A DNA stretch of 64,000 nt from Rhodohalobacter sp. 614A (lineage in GTDB: Bacteria; Bacteroidota; Rhodothermia; Balneolales; Balneolaceae): NCBI RefSeq assembly GCF_021462415.1, contig NZ_JAKEDS010000002.1:744001-808000 (forward strand). Direction: 5' to 3'. Below, piece after piece: positions 1 through 8,030 of the stretch. The first letter of the stretch is position 1. Each line of letters starts with the position of its first letter. The notes beneath the pieces were generated by a model. That model had not been told where the DNA came from. It searched no databases and saw only the letters and a program-made list of their open reading frames with translations. A program made the translations under genes and the position numbers.

Positions 1-1581
1 GGAGAAGTGGAGCGTATCCTGAAAATGGTAAATGGTGTAATTTTGCTGGTGGATGCCGCTGAAGGGCCCCTTCCTCAAACCAAATTTGTTCTTAGAAAAT
101 CTCTGGCGCTTAACTATCGCCCCATTGTTCTTATCAATAAAATCGACCGGAAAGATGCACGGCCGGATGCTGTTTTAAATGAGATTTTTGACCTGTTTGT
201 TTCTCTGGATGCAACCGACGAACAATTGGATTTCCCAGTTCTCTATGCGATTGGGATTGATGGAATTGCTAAAACAGAACTCGAAGACGAGGGGAAAGAT
301 TTATCCCCATTGTTTGATTTGATTGTGAATCATATCCCACCGCCAGAACAAATTTCCGATTCACCTTTTAAAATGTTGGTCAGCAGTGTTGACTGGAATG
401 ATTATGTTGGCCGAATTGCCATCGGCAGGGTTGAGCAGGGTACCATCAAGACCAACCAGGAAATTGTATTGATGGACCGAAAGGGAAATCAAAAAGCAAA
501 GGCAAAAGCTACCAAGTTGTTTACGTTTAACGGTTTGAATCGTGAACCCGTTGATCAGGCCAATGCCGGTGATATTTTTGCACTTGCCGGATATGAAGCC
601 GTTGAGATCGGTGATACTCTCACACACATTTCCGATCCAACACCTATCGAATATTTCGATATCGATCAGCCAACAATGGCAATGTATTTTCGGGTCAATA
701 ATTCACCTTTTGCAGGTCGTGAAGGGGATTATGTGACATCGAATATGATCAAAGATCGCCTTCAGAAGGAGATTCGAACAAATGTATCCATCCACGTTGA
801 ACAAACAGATAATCCGGATATTTTTAAAGTATCCGGCCGGGGAGAACTTCAGTTGGCTATTCTCACGGAAACCATGAGACGTGAAGGATATGAATTTGCT
901 GTTTCCCGTCCCGAAGTTCTTTATCGGGAAGTGAATGGTCAACTCCAGGAACCGTTTGAGGAAGTGGTGATTGATGTTCATTCGGACTACAGCAATAAAG
1001 TGATTGACAATCTCCAGAAACGAAAAGGGATCATGACATCGATGGTCCAGGAAGGGGAAAATCACCGGATTGAATTTAGTGTTCCTTCAAGAGGTTTGAT
1101 TGGTTTTCGTGGAGAAATGTTAACAGAAACCCGCGGAACAGGTATTATGCATCAGCAATTTTCGGAGTACAAAGAGTTTGCCGGAGACATTCCGGGACGA
1201 ACCCGAGGTGCACTGATTGCTCTTGAACAGGGTGATGTTACATCGTATGCACTGGAAGGATTACAGGATCGGGGTCAGTTTCTTGTTGAGCCTGGCAATC
1301 CTGTTTATGCCGGACAGGTTGTTGGAGTGAACAACCGTGTGGATGATTTGGTTGTGAATGTTGTGAAGAAGAAAAATCTAACCAATCACCGCGCCACTCA
1401 AACAGCCGATTCAGTTAAGATTTCTCAAGCTAAAAAAATGACTCTAGAGCAGTGCATTGAATTCATCGATAATGATGAACTTCTTGAAGTGACTCCTGAA
1501 AGTCTAAGAATTAGAAAATTGCACCTGGATCATAACGACAGAAAGCGGGCAGAGAAAAAGAAAGAAGCTGTAGAACAGTAA
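1..1581 (+). CDS. typA: Translational GTPase TypA/BipA, 5'-truncated by the window edge
   Basis: Ribosome-associated translational GTPase implicated in ribosome assembly and stress adaptation. The reading frame is already open at base 1 (residues GEVERIL), which in this family follows the DTPGH switch II motif, so roughly the first 80 residues (P-loop, switch I) lie outside the window. The G4 motif NKID is visible near residue 46, followed by the EF-G-like domain II, the domain III/V region and the TypA-specific C-terminal domain, including the signature SRGLIGFRGE and the conserved HRATQ near the end. The C-terminus is Lys/Glu-rich and ends at TAA 1579-1581. A strong hairpin terminator follows 30 bases later. 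GTG at base 7 is an internal Val codon, not a start. Identity is very secure from sequence motifs. Confidence 0.97.
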   Translation, partial: GEVERILKMVNGVILLVDAAEGPLPQTKFVLRKSLALNYRPIVLINKIDRKDARPDAVLNEIFDLFVSLDATDEQLDFPVLYAIGIDGIAKTELEDEGKDLSPLFDLIVNHIPPPEQISDSPFKMLVSSVDWNDYVGRIAIGRVEQGTIKTNQEIVLMDRKGNQKAKAKATKLFTFNGLNREPVDQANAGDIFALAGYEAVEIGDTLTHISDPTPIEYFDIDQPTMAMYFRVNNSPFAGREGDYVTSNMIKDRLQKEIRTNVSIHVEQTDNPDIFKVSGRGELQLAILTETMRREGYEFAVSRPEVLYREVNGQLQEPFEEVVIDVHSDYSNKVIDNLQKRKGIMTSMVQEGENHRIEFSVPSRGLIGFRGEMLTETRGTGIMHQQFSEYKEFAGDIPGRTRGALIALEQGDVTSYALEGLQDRGQFLVEPGNPVYAGQVVGVNNRVDDLVVNVVKKKNLTNHRATQTADSVKISQAKKMTLEQCIEFIDNDELLEVTPESLRIRKLHLDHNDRKRAEKKKEAVEQ

Positions 1582-1611
1582 TAAAAGTCTGCTTTGAATG
1601 ATGATTTTTGC

Positions 1612-1644
1612 GGCTCAGTCATTTTTTGACTGAGCCTTTTTTGT
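1612..1644 (+). terminator. Rho-independent terminator of typA
   Basis: Perfect 10-bp arms, GGCTCAGTCA (1612-1621) and TGACTGAGCC (1627-1636), enclose a TTTTT loop and are followed by six T residues. It lies about 30 bases after the typA stop codon and separates typA from the photolyase gene. Confidence 0.9.
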
Positions 1645-1719
1645 TTCTACTATTTTTTTGACAAGGAATTGAAAATAGTTTTCAGTTGTTGATAAAGGGA
1701 ATTGAAAACAGATCCCTCT

Positions 1720-3198
1720 ATGAAGAATATTAACAGTTACCGGGTTTTTAATAACAACGATCATAAACCAAATAAAGATGGCGATTTTGTAGTCTACTGG
1801 ATGCAGAATACCCGACGATTTCATTACAATTTTGGTTTGGAGTACGCGGTTAGCTGGGCAAACAAACTTGGGAAACCACTTCTCATTTACGAGGCTTTTT
1901 CATGCCACTACCGCTGGGCAACTGATCGCTCACATACATTTATGATGCAGGGAATGAAAGAGCATTTGGATTTTGCGGAGAAACAAGATCTCAACTACCT
2001 CACGTTTTGTGAACAAAAGCCCGGCCAAATTGATAGCATGGTGATGGAAATTTTTGACAGGGCTTCAATCATAATTTCTGATGAGTTCCCGATTTTCATC
2101 ATCAAAAAGAGCAATGAGAAATATTCCCGGAAAGTAAATATTCCATATATCACGGTTGACAGTAATGGCATCATCCCGCTGGGTATTACGGACAAAGATC
2201 CGTACAGTGCATACTTGTTTAGAAAAATCATGCAGAAACATTTCGTGGAAGCATATACTCATCCACCAAAGAAAGATCCACTGGATGACCTTGAGCACAC
2301 GGATAAAATCAGAGGGTTGACAGAAATCACAGACAAGTATCCTTCCGGTAAAGAAGCACTTTCAGAGATTGAATCATTTGTTTCTAAGCTGGAGATCAAT
2401 CATTCCGTCAAGCCGATAGATTGGGAGGGAACTCGTAAAGCCGGTCTCGGTATGTTGGGGCAGTTCATCTCTAATGGATTGTTTGATTATGGTGACAAAA
2501 GAAATGATCCGGATGAACAAAAAACGAGTCACTTGAGCCCGTGGCTACATTTTGGAAAAGTATCTGTTTTCGAGATTGTTCGTGCCGTTTTTGATCATCA
2601 ACCGGATGATTGGAGTCTTGATCGAATAACATTTAATGCCGGTTCAAGAGAAGGGTTTTTTAATGGGGATTCAAATATTTCGAAATTTCTGGATGAGTTA
2701 ATTACATGGCGGGAAGTGGGATTTCATTTTGCTCACCACCGTCCGGATTACGATCAGTTTGATAGTTTGCCGGATTGGGCCCGTGATACATTGAATGAGC
2801 ATCGCGGCGATTCCAGGGAGTGGAATTATTCATACAATGAACTGGCGGAAGCGAAGACACATGATGAACTTTGGAATGCTGCTCAAACACAACTTCGAGA
2901 GGAGGGGATCATCCACAATTATTTGCGAATGCTATGGGGGAAAAAAGTTATTGAATGGACACCTGATCCTGAAACTGCTCTTAAGTACCTGATTGATTTG
3001 AATAATACGTATGCTATTGATGGTCGTGATCCGAACAGTTACACCGGAATTTTCTGGTGCTTCGGCCGCTTTGACAGGGCTTGGCAGGAGCGATCCATTT
3101 TTGGAAAAATCCGTTACATGACCAGTGAGAGTACTCGAAAAAAAGTAAAAATAAATCAATATCTGGCTCAGTATAGAAATCAAACCAATCCGCTGTAA
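1720..3198 (+). CDS. Class II-like DNA photolyase (photolyase/cryptochrome family)
   Basis: Flavoprotein of the photolyase/cryptochrome superfamily, probably splitting cyclobutane pyrimidine dimers with light. The N-terminal Rossmann-like half starts with VVYWMQNTRR, typical of class II enzymes. The C-terminal FAD-binding half carries WREVGFHFAHH, THDELWNAAQ, MLWGKKVIEW and DGRDPNSYTG, the class II FAD and electron-transfer region, with Trp residues in the expected dyad segments. Compared with the archaeal class II sequence as I remember it, the stretch before DRAW is about one residue shorter, so a divergent class II subgroup is possible. I chose ATG 1720; a TTG at 1702 would add six residues, and neither start has a well-spaced ribosome binding site. 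The SatD operator array begins right at its stop codon. The family call is secure; substrate specificity is inferred. Confidence 0.88.
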   Translation: MKNINSYRVFNNNDHKPNKDGDFVVYWMQNTRRFHYNFGLEYAVSWANKLGKPLLIYEAFSCHYRWATDRSHTFMMQGMKEHLDFAEKQDLNYLTFCEQKPGQIDSMVMEIFDRASIIISDEFPIFIIKKSNEKYSRKVNIPYITVDSNGIIPLGITDKDPYSAYLFRKIMQKHFVEAYTHPPKKDPLDDLEHTDKIRGLTEITDKYPSGKEALSEIESFVSKLEINHSVKPIDWEGTRKAGLGMLGQFISNGLFDYGDKRNDPDEQKTSHLSPWLHFGKVSVFEIVRAVFDHQPDDWSLDRITFNAGSREGFFNGDSNISKFLDELITWREVGFHFAHHRPDYDQFDSLPDWARDTLNEHRGDSREWNYSYNELAEAKTHDELWNAAQTQLREEGIIHNYLRMLWGKKVIEWTPDPETALKYLIDLNNTYAIDGRDPNSYTGIFWCFGRFDRAWQERSIFGKIRYMTSESTRKKVKINQYLAQYRNQTNPL

Positions 3199-3256
3199 TA
3201 TCGATAAATTAGCCTATAATGTATTATTATCGATAAATTAGCCTATAATGTATTAT
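3199..3256 (+). repeat. Two perfect 29-bp tandem repeats upstream of satD-like gene
   Basis: Copies at 3199-3227 and 3228-3256 are identical. Each begins TATCGATAAATTAG and contains TATAAT, a match to the bacterial -10 consensus. A third, diverged copy begins at 3257 with TATCGGTAAATT. The repeat starts at the photolyase stop codon and fills the gap to the SatD gene. The direct abutment without spacers argues against CRISPR and suits iterated binding sites or a duplicated promoter. Confidence 0.9.
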
Positions 3257-3306
3257 TATCGGTAAATTAAACGATAAATTGAAAATATCGAATAAAATAC
3301 CGATAT
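3257..3306 (+). promoter_or_regulatory. Degenerate operator-like elements before the satD-like gene
   Basis: This continues the 29-bp repeats with CGGTAAATT (3260-3268), CGATAAATT (3272-3280) and an inverted pair ATATCG (3285-3290) / CGATAT (3301-3306) separated by 10 bases. Counting the upstream copies, the C-G-(A/G)-TAAATT core occurs four times in 80 bases. The last half-site ends six bases before the ATG, so a protein bound here would probably block initiation. The sites are seen; their function as an autoregulatory operator for the downstream HTH protein is inferred. Confidence 0.5.
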
Positions 3307-3312
3307 TGAAGT

Positions 3313-3936
3313 ATGAAAAGTACAATAACCGGAGATATCGTATATTCACAGTCAGTTGAAAAGCCAGACATTTGGTTAAATCCATTAAAAAAATTGTTCT
3401 TAAAGTTTGGTGATTCCCCCGCAGATTGGGAGATCTACAGAGGCGATAGCTTTCAATTAACGGTAGCTACCAAAGATGCGGTAAGAGTTGCAATTCTCAT
3501 TAAATCTGTCATCAAAAAACAAAAGTCTAAAAAACTTGATGTAAGGCTGGCAATTGGCGTTGGAAAGGAAGATGTGTATGCCAATCGAGTTAGTGAAGCC
3601 TATAGCGAAGCGTTTGTTTACTCCGGCCAGTTATTAGATGCATTAAAAGAGAAAAAAATCCATCTTGGAATAAAATCACCTTGGAATGATTTTGACAAAG
3701 AATTCAATATGATGTTTAAACTGGCATTAGTTATAATGAATTCGTGGACAAGCAATTCTGCCGAAGTTGCTGAACTTCTGTTTAGCATTTCAGGAATTAC
3801 CCAAGTAGAAATTGCTGAGAAGCTTGGAATAGCACAATCCTCTGTGAACGACAGGATTAAAAGAGGAGCGATTTATGAAATCATGGAAATGGAGCAGTAT
3901 TTCCGAGAAAGAATTGAAAACAAACCGTACTACTAA
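3313..3936 (+). CDS. SatD-family protein with C-terminal helix-turn-helix
   Basis: The 207-residue protein resembles the SatD family, whose biochemical role is not established. The N-terminal part has TGDIVYSQS (Asp8) and YRGDSFQL (Asp45), then VRLAIGVGKED near residues 77-87 and a SEAYSEAF segment near 94-101. This order recalls the metal-binding aspartates and core strands of class III nucleotide cyclases, which is my inference. Residues 163-188 (TQVEIAEKLGIAQSSVNDRIKRG) form a convincing helix-turn-helix. It starts at ATG 3313, just after the repeated TATCGATAAATT-like elements, and is followed 9 bases later by the DUF3307 gene, so the two are probably co-transcribed. Autoregulation through the upstream array is likely but unproven. 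Confidence 0.75.
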   Translation: MKSTITGDIVYSQSVEKPDIWLNPLKKLFLKFGDSPADWEIYRGDSFQLTVATKDAVRVAILIKSVIKKQKSKKLDVRLAIGVGKEDVYANRVSEAYSEAFVYSGQLLDALKEKKIHLGIKSPWNDFDKEFNMMFKLALVIMNSWTSNSAEVAELLFSISGITQVEIAEKLGIAQSSVNDRIKRGAIYEIMEMEQYFRERIENKPYY

Positions 3937-3945
3937 ATTCAGGAT

Positions 3946-4647
3946 ATGATTCTAGTAAAATTGATCCTCGCACATATTATTGGCGATTTTTTCTTGCAAA
4001 GAGCTAAATGGATTGAAAGTAAGGAGAGAAAAAAATGGTTTTCGCCACATTTGTTCCTACATGTGTTCATCCATTTTATATTGGTGATGTTGATTTTATG
4101 GGATTTTAGCGGATTGCCGGCTGCACTTATCATTATGATTACTCATTATTTTATTGATGGATTTAAACTTAGTTTTCAGAATGAAAAAACGAAAGGTTTC
4201 TGGTTTGGGGCTGACCAGGTTGCTCACCTTCTTGTACTCGTTTTAGCCTGGAATTTCTTCTGGGGCGGGACAATGATCGGCGGACTAAGCGACCAATTTT
4301 GGATTGTGTTAACAGGATTGCTTTTTCTTACATATCCAGCTTCGTATATCATGCAGTATATTATGGATCCGTGGAACGAACAAATTGAACTGGATCAGAA
4401 AGAGTCTCTCCGCGGAGCGGGTAAATATATCGGAATGCTGGAAAGGGTTTTTGTCTATCTTGCCTTTATGACTGGAAATGCACAGGTGATTGGTTTTTTA
4501 TTGGCGGCTAAATCTGTTTTTCGGTTTGGAGATTTAACAAAGTCTAAAGACCGAAAATTAACTGAATATATTCTGATAGGAACTCTCTTCAGTTTTTTAA
4601 TGGCAATTATTGCCGGGCTTTTGAGTACAAGATTTTATATGCTTTAG
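3946..4647 (+). CDS. DUF3307 integral membrane protein
   Basis: A 233-residue polytopic membrane protein of the DUF3307 family, function unknown. It opens with LILAHIIGDFFLQ, the family's typical first transmembrane segment with an embedded GD, followed by HLFLHVFIHFILV, THYFIDGFK and further hydrophobic segments; about six membrane helices are visible in all. Conserved His and Asp residues inside the membrane segments (HIIGD, THYFIDG, DQVAHLL) could bind a ligand or metal. It begins 9 bases after the SatD-like gene with AGGA close to the ATG, so the pair forms one transcription unit. I infer that it is the membrane partner of the SatD-like protein. The next gene is convergent. Confidence 0.8.
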   Translation: MILVKLILAHIIGDFFLQRAKWIESKERKKWFSPHLFLHVFIHFILVMLILWDFSGLPAALIIMITHYFIDGFKLSFQNEKTKGFWFGADQVAHLLVLVLAWNFFWGGTMIGGLSDQFWIVLTGLLFLTYPASYIMQYIMDPWNEQIELDQKESLRGAGKYIGMLERVFVYLAFMTGNAQVIGFLLAAKSVFRFGDLTKSKDRKLTEYILIGTLFSFLMAIIAGLLSTRFYML

Positions 4648-4651
4648 AAAT

Positions 4652-5443
4652 TTAAAGCTGATCAATCAATTCAGTAACAAGCTTCGCAAAATCTTCCTTT
4701 CGGCTTTCGGCTGCTTCTTTCACTTCAGAATGATCTAATTTCCCTGATGAAAGACCGGCCGCCATATTCGTAACCAAGGATATCGCTGCTGCGGGTATTT
4801 TAAGTCTTGAAGCTTCCATTAACTCGGGTGCTGTACTCATGCCAACCACATCAACCCCAAGCCGCTGAAAAGCAGTAATTTCGGCTTTGGTTTCATAATT
4901 CGGACCTTTTACATAGAGGTATGTGCCTCGTTGGATATCTAACCCGATAGAGGATGCGATTCCTCTAACCCTTTCTGAAACAGGGTAAAGGTTATACCGA
5001 AACGTATTGGAAGGTTTGATAGATATTTTTTGAAAAAGTCGAAAAATATCATCGATGACCATTAAATCTCCCACTTTAAACTGAGAATTTACTGCTCCGG
5101 CAGCGTTTGAAATTATGACTTTATTTGCATCGAATTCTTTTGCGATGTGGATGGGAAGGACGGTAGTAGAAAAGGGAAATCCTTCGTAATGATGAAACCG
5201 GCCCGAAAAGATCAGAACAGATTTATTTCTAACTTTACCGGAGATCAACATTCCGTCATGGCCGTGGACAGAAGTAACCGGGAAATGAGGTATTGTGTGA
5301 TAAGGAACTTTTACGGGATGATCTATTGAATCTGTAAATCCACTTAAGCCCGAACCAAGAATTACCGCTGCCTCAAACGATTCAGGAAAGCCTTGTTTTA
5401 CCAGAAATTTTTTCGCTTCGAACGTTGGCTCAGAAAATTTCAT
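4652..5443 (-). CDS. Purine nucleoside phosphorylase
   Basis: Phosphorolysis of purine nucleosides (inosine/guanosine type) to base and ribose-1-phosphate in the cytosolic salvage pathway. The 263-residue length and motifs fit the trimeric PNP family: ILGSGLSG phosphate loop near residue 28, GRFHHYEG near 80, ISNAAGAVN near 110, GPNYETKAE (base-binding Glu) near 180, VVGMSTAPE near 198 and VTNMAAG near 222. Its ATG overlaps the stop of the upstream MBL-fold gene by 4 bases, so the two are translationally coupled. It is the last gene of the long minus-strand run and converges with the DUF3307 gene. The family is secure; the exact substrate preference is not visible. Confidence 0.93.
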   Translation of the reverse strand: MKFSEPTFEAKKFLVKQGFPESFEAAVILGSGLSGFTDSIDHPVKVPYHTIPHFPVTSVHGHDGMLISGKVRNKSVLIFSGRFHHYEGFPFSTTVLPIHIAKEFDANKVIISNAAGAVNSQFKVGDLMVIDDIFRLFQKISIKPSNTFRYNLYPVSERVRGIASSIGLDIQRGTYLYVKGPNYETKAEITAFQRLGVDVVGMSTAPELMEASRLKIPAAAISLVTNMAAGLSSGKLDHSEVKEAAESRKEDFAKLVTELIDQL

Positions 5444-6237
5444 CCTGAAATATTTTCGATGGAGTATCCTTTCTTTTGATCATGTGAAACCAGTTTAAAC
5501 AATGGAGAAACCGTTTCGTGATAAGCCATAATAGTATATTTTTGCTCAAAAGCCAGTTTCTGAAGTTCTTCTCTTTTCTTCAGACTTTTTTCTGGTTCTT
5601 CATCATATTTGGCTTTATACGTTCTATTGATTGCTCCTCGTGTTCCAATTACATCCCCGGCCATCAAATAACGGTCATCTCCATTTTCATAAAATAATAC
5701 CTGATGGAATTTTGTGTGGCCACCAATTCGCTCAACTCTTACATGTGGAATTGGATTGTCTTCTTCTGCCAGAAAGTTTAAATCAGCCTTATTGTCAACA
5801 AAGTGAAAAAATTCGATTTCATCTTCATTATGCTCATCAATGGTTTCCTGTAAACGTTTCCATCCGTCTTTTGAAACCCAAATGGATGCATCCGGAAACG
5901 TTAATTCCCAAAAACCGTGTTTTCTGTTCGCCAGTCCACCCATGTGATCAAAATGAAGATGACTGATGAAAATATCTGTAATATCATATTCATTCAGAGA
6001 ATGTTCAGCGAGATTATTGTGCATGGTATCAATGGACGAATCCTCTCCAAACAAGTCACCTATTCCGGCATCAAAGAGAATGTTATGATTTTCCTTTTGA
6101 ATCAGAAAAGGATTGATTGAAAGTTTAAGAGCGCCTTTATTTGGAGGATCACTTTTCGTAATTCTTTCAAATTCTTCATCTCTCCCTACTGAAAACGTTC
6201 CCTCATACAGAGAGCTTACAAGTGTTTTGTTATTCAT
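5440..6237 (-). CDS. MBL-fold metallohydrolase
   Basis: Metallo-beta-lactamase-fold hydrolase of 265 residues. The metal-binding signature HLHFDH is at residues 93-98, a downstream His (GGHTKFH) near 190, the Asp of MAGDVIG near 210 and a late His (MAYHETV) near 240 complete a two-metal site. Family members hydrolyse esters, thioesters, lactones or phosphodiesters; nothing here fixes the substrate. No signal peptide is visible, so it is probably cytoplasmic. It overlaps the PNP gene by 4 bases and follows phoH by 36 bases. Confidence 0.9.
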   Translation of the reverse strand: MNNKTLVSSLYEGTFSVGRDEEFERITKSDPPNKGALKLSINPFLIQKENHNILFDAGIGDLFGEDSSIDTMHNNLAEHSLNEYDITDIFISHLHFDHMGGLANRKHGFWELTFPDASIWVSKDGWKRLQETIDEHNEDEIEFFHFVDNKADLNFLAEEDNPIPHVRVERIGGHTKFHQVLFYENGDDRYLMAGDVIGTRGAINRTYKAKYDEEPEKSLKKREELQKLAFEQKYTIMAYHETVSPLFKLVSHDQKKGYSIENISG

Positions 6238-6273
6238 ATTACAACCAAGAGATCTGCTGTCAAACAGACTGCT

Positions 6274-7272
6274 TTATTTATTTCTGTTTTCGAATTTTTC
6301 GTATGCCTCAATGATATCCCGGACCAATTTGTGGCGAACAACATCATTTTGGTCGAGATAAACGAAAGAAATCCCATGTATTCCCTGGAGAATTTTTTGA
6401 ATGGATACAAGTCCGGATTCCTGTTTTCTGGGAAGGTCGGTTTGCGTGACATCACCTGTAATGATTGCACGGCTGTTAAACCCGATTCGTGTTAAAAACA
6501 TTTTCATCTGAGTATTGGTGGCATTTTGAGCCTCATCCAATATTACAAAGGCATTGTTTAAAGTACGTCCACGCATATAGGCTAATGGAGCAATTTCAAT
6601 GATATTCTTTGCAAGCTGAAATTCAAGCTTGTCGAATTCAATCATTTCTTCAAGAGCATCGTAGAGGGGGCGGAGATAAGGATCAATTTTTTCCTTAAGA
6701 TCACCCGGAAGAAAGCCAAGATTTTCACCGGCTTCGACAGCGGGCCTTGCAAGAATAATTTTTTTTACCTTGCGTTCTTTTAATGCTCTTACTGCAAGTG
6801 CAACCGAGGTATACGTTTTGCCGGTTCCTGCAGGACCAATTGCAAACAGGATATCATTTTTTTCGGATGATTTGACAATTTCCCGCTGACCTGCGGTTTT
6901 GGCGGTTATAGCCTCACCGGTAAATGTGTGCAAAATCGTATCGCCTGTATCGGTATCTTCTGGCGGTGCCCACATCTTAGATTTGCCCCTTTCAGATTTA
7001 TCAGCAAGTGCCAATAGCGTAGAAAGATCACTTTGTTGAATCTGGCCATTGCGTTTGGCGAGGCGAATCATCTCCTCTATTATTTCCCGGACGGATTCTA
7101 CATCTGATTCCGGCCCAAGGATTTTTACACGGTTTCCCCGTGCGGTAATTTTTGTGGATGGAAAAGCCCGATCAAGCTGATTGAGATGTTCATCTGAAAA
7201 TCCCAACAGAACAACCGGTTCAATATCCTCAATGAAAAGAGTTTCTTCTGAAATTTGTTGTGATGTTTCGAT
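6274..7272 (-). CDS. PhoH-family ATPase, start codon unusual
   Basis: PhoH-like P-loop ATPase linked in many bacteria to RNA metabolism. Visible are a KH-like N-terminal segment, Walker A GPAGTGKT, the segment LARPAVEAGENLGFLPGDL and Walker B FVILDEAQNAT. The first conventional start in frame is TTG at 7206, but that cuts through the family's N-terminal motif; the residues encoded just before it (IEDIEPVVLLGF) continue the expected homology. The frame stays open to a TAA at 7285-7287. AAAGGA (7281-7286) lies 8 bases before an ATC at 7270-7272, so I place the start there as a non-canonical initiation codon. If wrong, the protein starts at 7206 with 310 residues. The family is very secure; the start is tentative. 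Confidence 0.85.
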   Translation of the reverse strand: METSQQISEETLFIEDIEPVVLLGFSDEHLNQLDRAFPSTKITARGNRVKILGPESDVESVREIIEEMIRLAKRNGQIQQSDLSTLLALADKSERGKSKMWAPPEDTDTGDTILHTFTGEAITAKTAGQREIVKSSEKNDILFAIGPAGTGKTYTSVALAVRALKERKVKKIILARPAVEAGENLGFLPGDLKEKIDPYLRPLYDALEEMIEFDKLEFQLAKNIIEIAPLAYMRGRTLNNAFVILDEAQNATNTQMKMFLTRIGFNSRAIITGDVTQTDLPRKQESGLVSIQKILQGIHGISFVYLDQNDVVRHKLVRDIIEAYEKFENRNK

Positions 7273-7325
7273 AAATACAGTCCTTTATAGTTAACAAATC
7301 AAAAATAACAAATATTTGTGATTAC

Positions 7326-8015
7326 TTAAGCCACTGTGTTTGAACCTGATCGAGCAGCTTTCTCTAATGTTGTTATTGCATTGGGGATGTTATCGGCCTT
7401 AAAAACACTACTTCCGGCCACTAAGACATCTACTCCTTTAGAAACAAGTTTCTTGGCATTTTTTGTTCCCACGCCTCCGTCCACTTCAATCAGAAAGGAA
7501 AGCTGCAACTGATCTCTTAATGCGGTGAGCTGAACAATTTTATCATAACTGCTTTCAATAAACGCTTGTCCTCCAAAACCGGGATTGACGGTCATAATCA
7601 ACACCAGGTCTACATCGACGAGGATAGGTACAAGTAAATCCACGCTTGTTGCCGGATTAATTACAACTCCAGTCATGCATCCGTTTTCTTTGATATTCTG
7701 AATTGTTCTGTGAAGATGCGGACAGGTTTCATAATGTACAGAAATGAGATCTGCTCCGGCATCTGCAAAATCGTCAATGAAGAGGTCCGGGTTTTCCATC
7801 ATTAAATGAACATCAAGAAATGCTTCAGGAGTAAGGGAGCGCACAGTTTTCACCATTCCGGGTCCAAAGCTGATATTGGGTACAAAGTGGCCATCCATGA
7901 TATCACAATGGATCCATTGGATGCCGTGGTCAGTACACTCTGAGATTTGATCGCCCAGTCTGGAAAAGTCTGCCGCAAGAATCGATGGAGCCAGAACGGG
8001 AAGATTAAAATTCAT
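7326..8015 (-). CDS. rpe: Ribulose-phosphate 3-epimerase
   Basis: Cytosolic TIM-barrel enzyme of the pentose phosphate pathway, interconverting D-ribulose 5-phosphate and D-xylulose 5-phosphate. The 229 residues show the whole family pattern: APSILAADF near residue 9, HCDIMDGHFVPN with metal/catalytic residues His36 and Asp38, LDVHLM (His70), MTVNPGFGGQAF near 140 and EVDGGV near 175, whose Asp is the second catalytic acid. It follows the PASTA membrane protein gene by 15 bases and precedes phoH, so it sits in the same minus-strand unit. Confidence 0.96.
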   Translation of the reverse strand: MNFNLPVLAPSILAADFSRLGDQISECTDHGIQWIHCDIMDGHFVPNISFGPGMVKTVRSLTPEAFLDVHLMMENPDLFIDDFADAGADLISVHYETCPHLHRTIQNIKENGCMTGVVINPATSVDLLVPILVDVDLVLIMTVNPGFGGQAFIESSYDKIVQLTALRDQLQLSFLIEVDGGVGTKNAKKLVSKGVDVLVAGSSVFKADNIPNAITTLEKAARSGSNTVA

Positions 8016-8030
8016 TTTATGCTAATTGGT

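Noticed and set aside
3199-3256. 29-bp repeats looked like a short CRISPR array
   Set aside because: The copies abut directly with no spacers, and there are no cas genes nearby. Iterated operator sites fit better.
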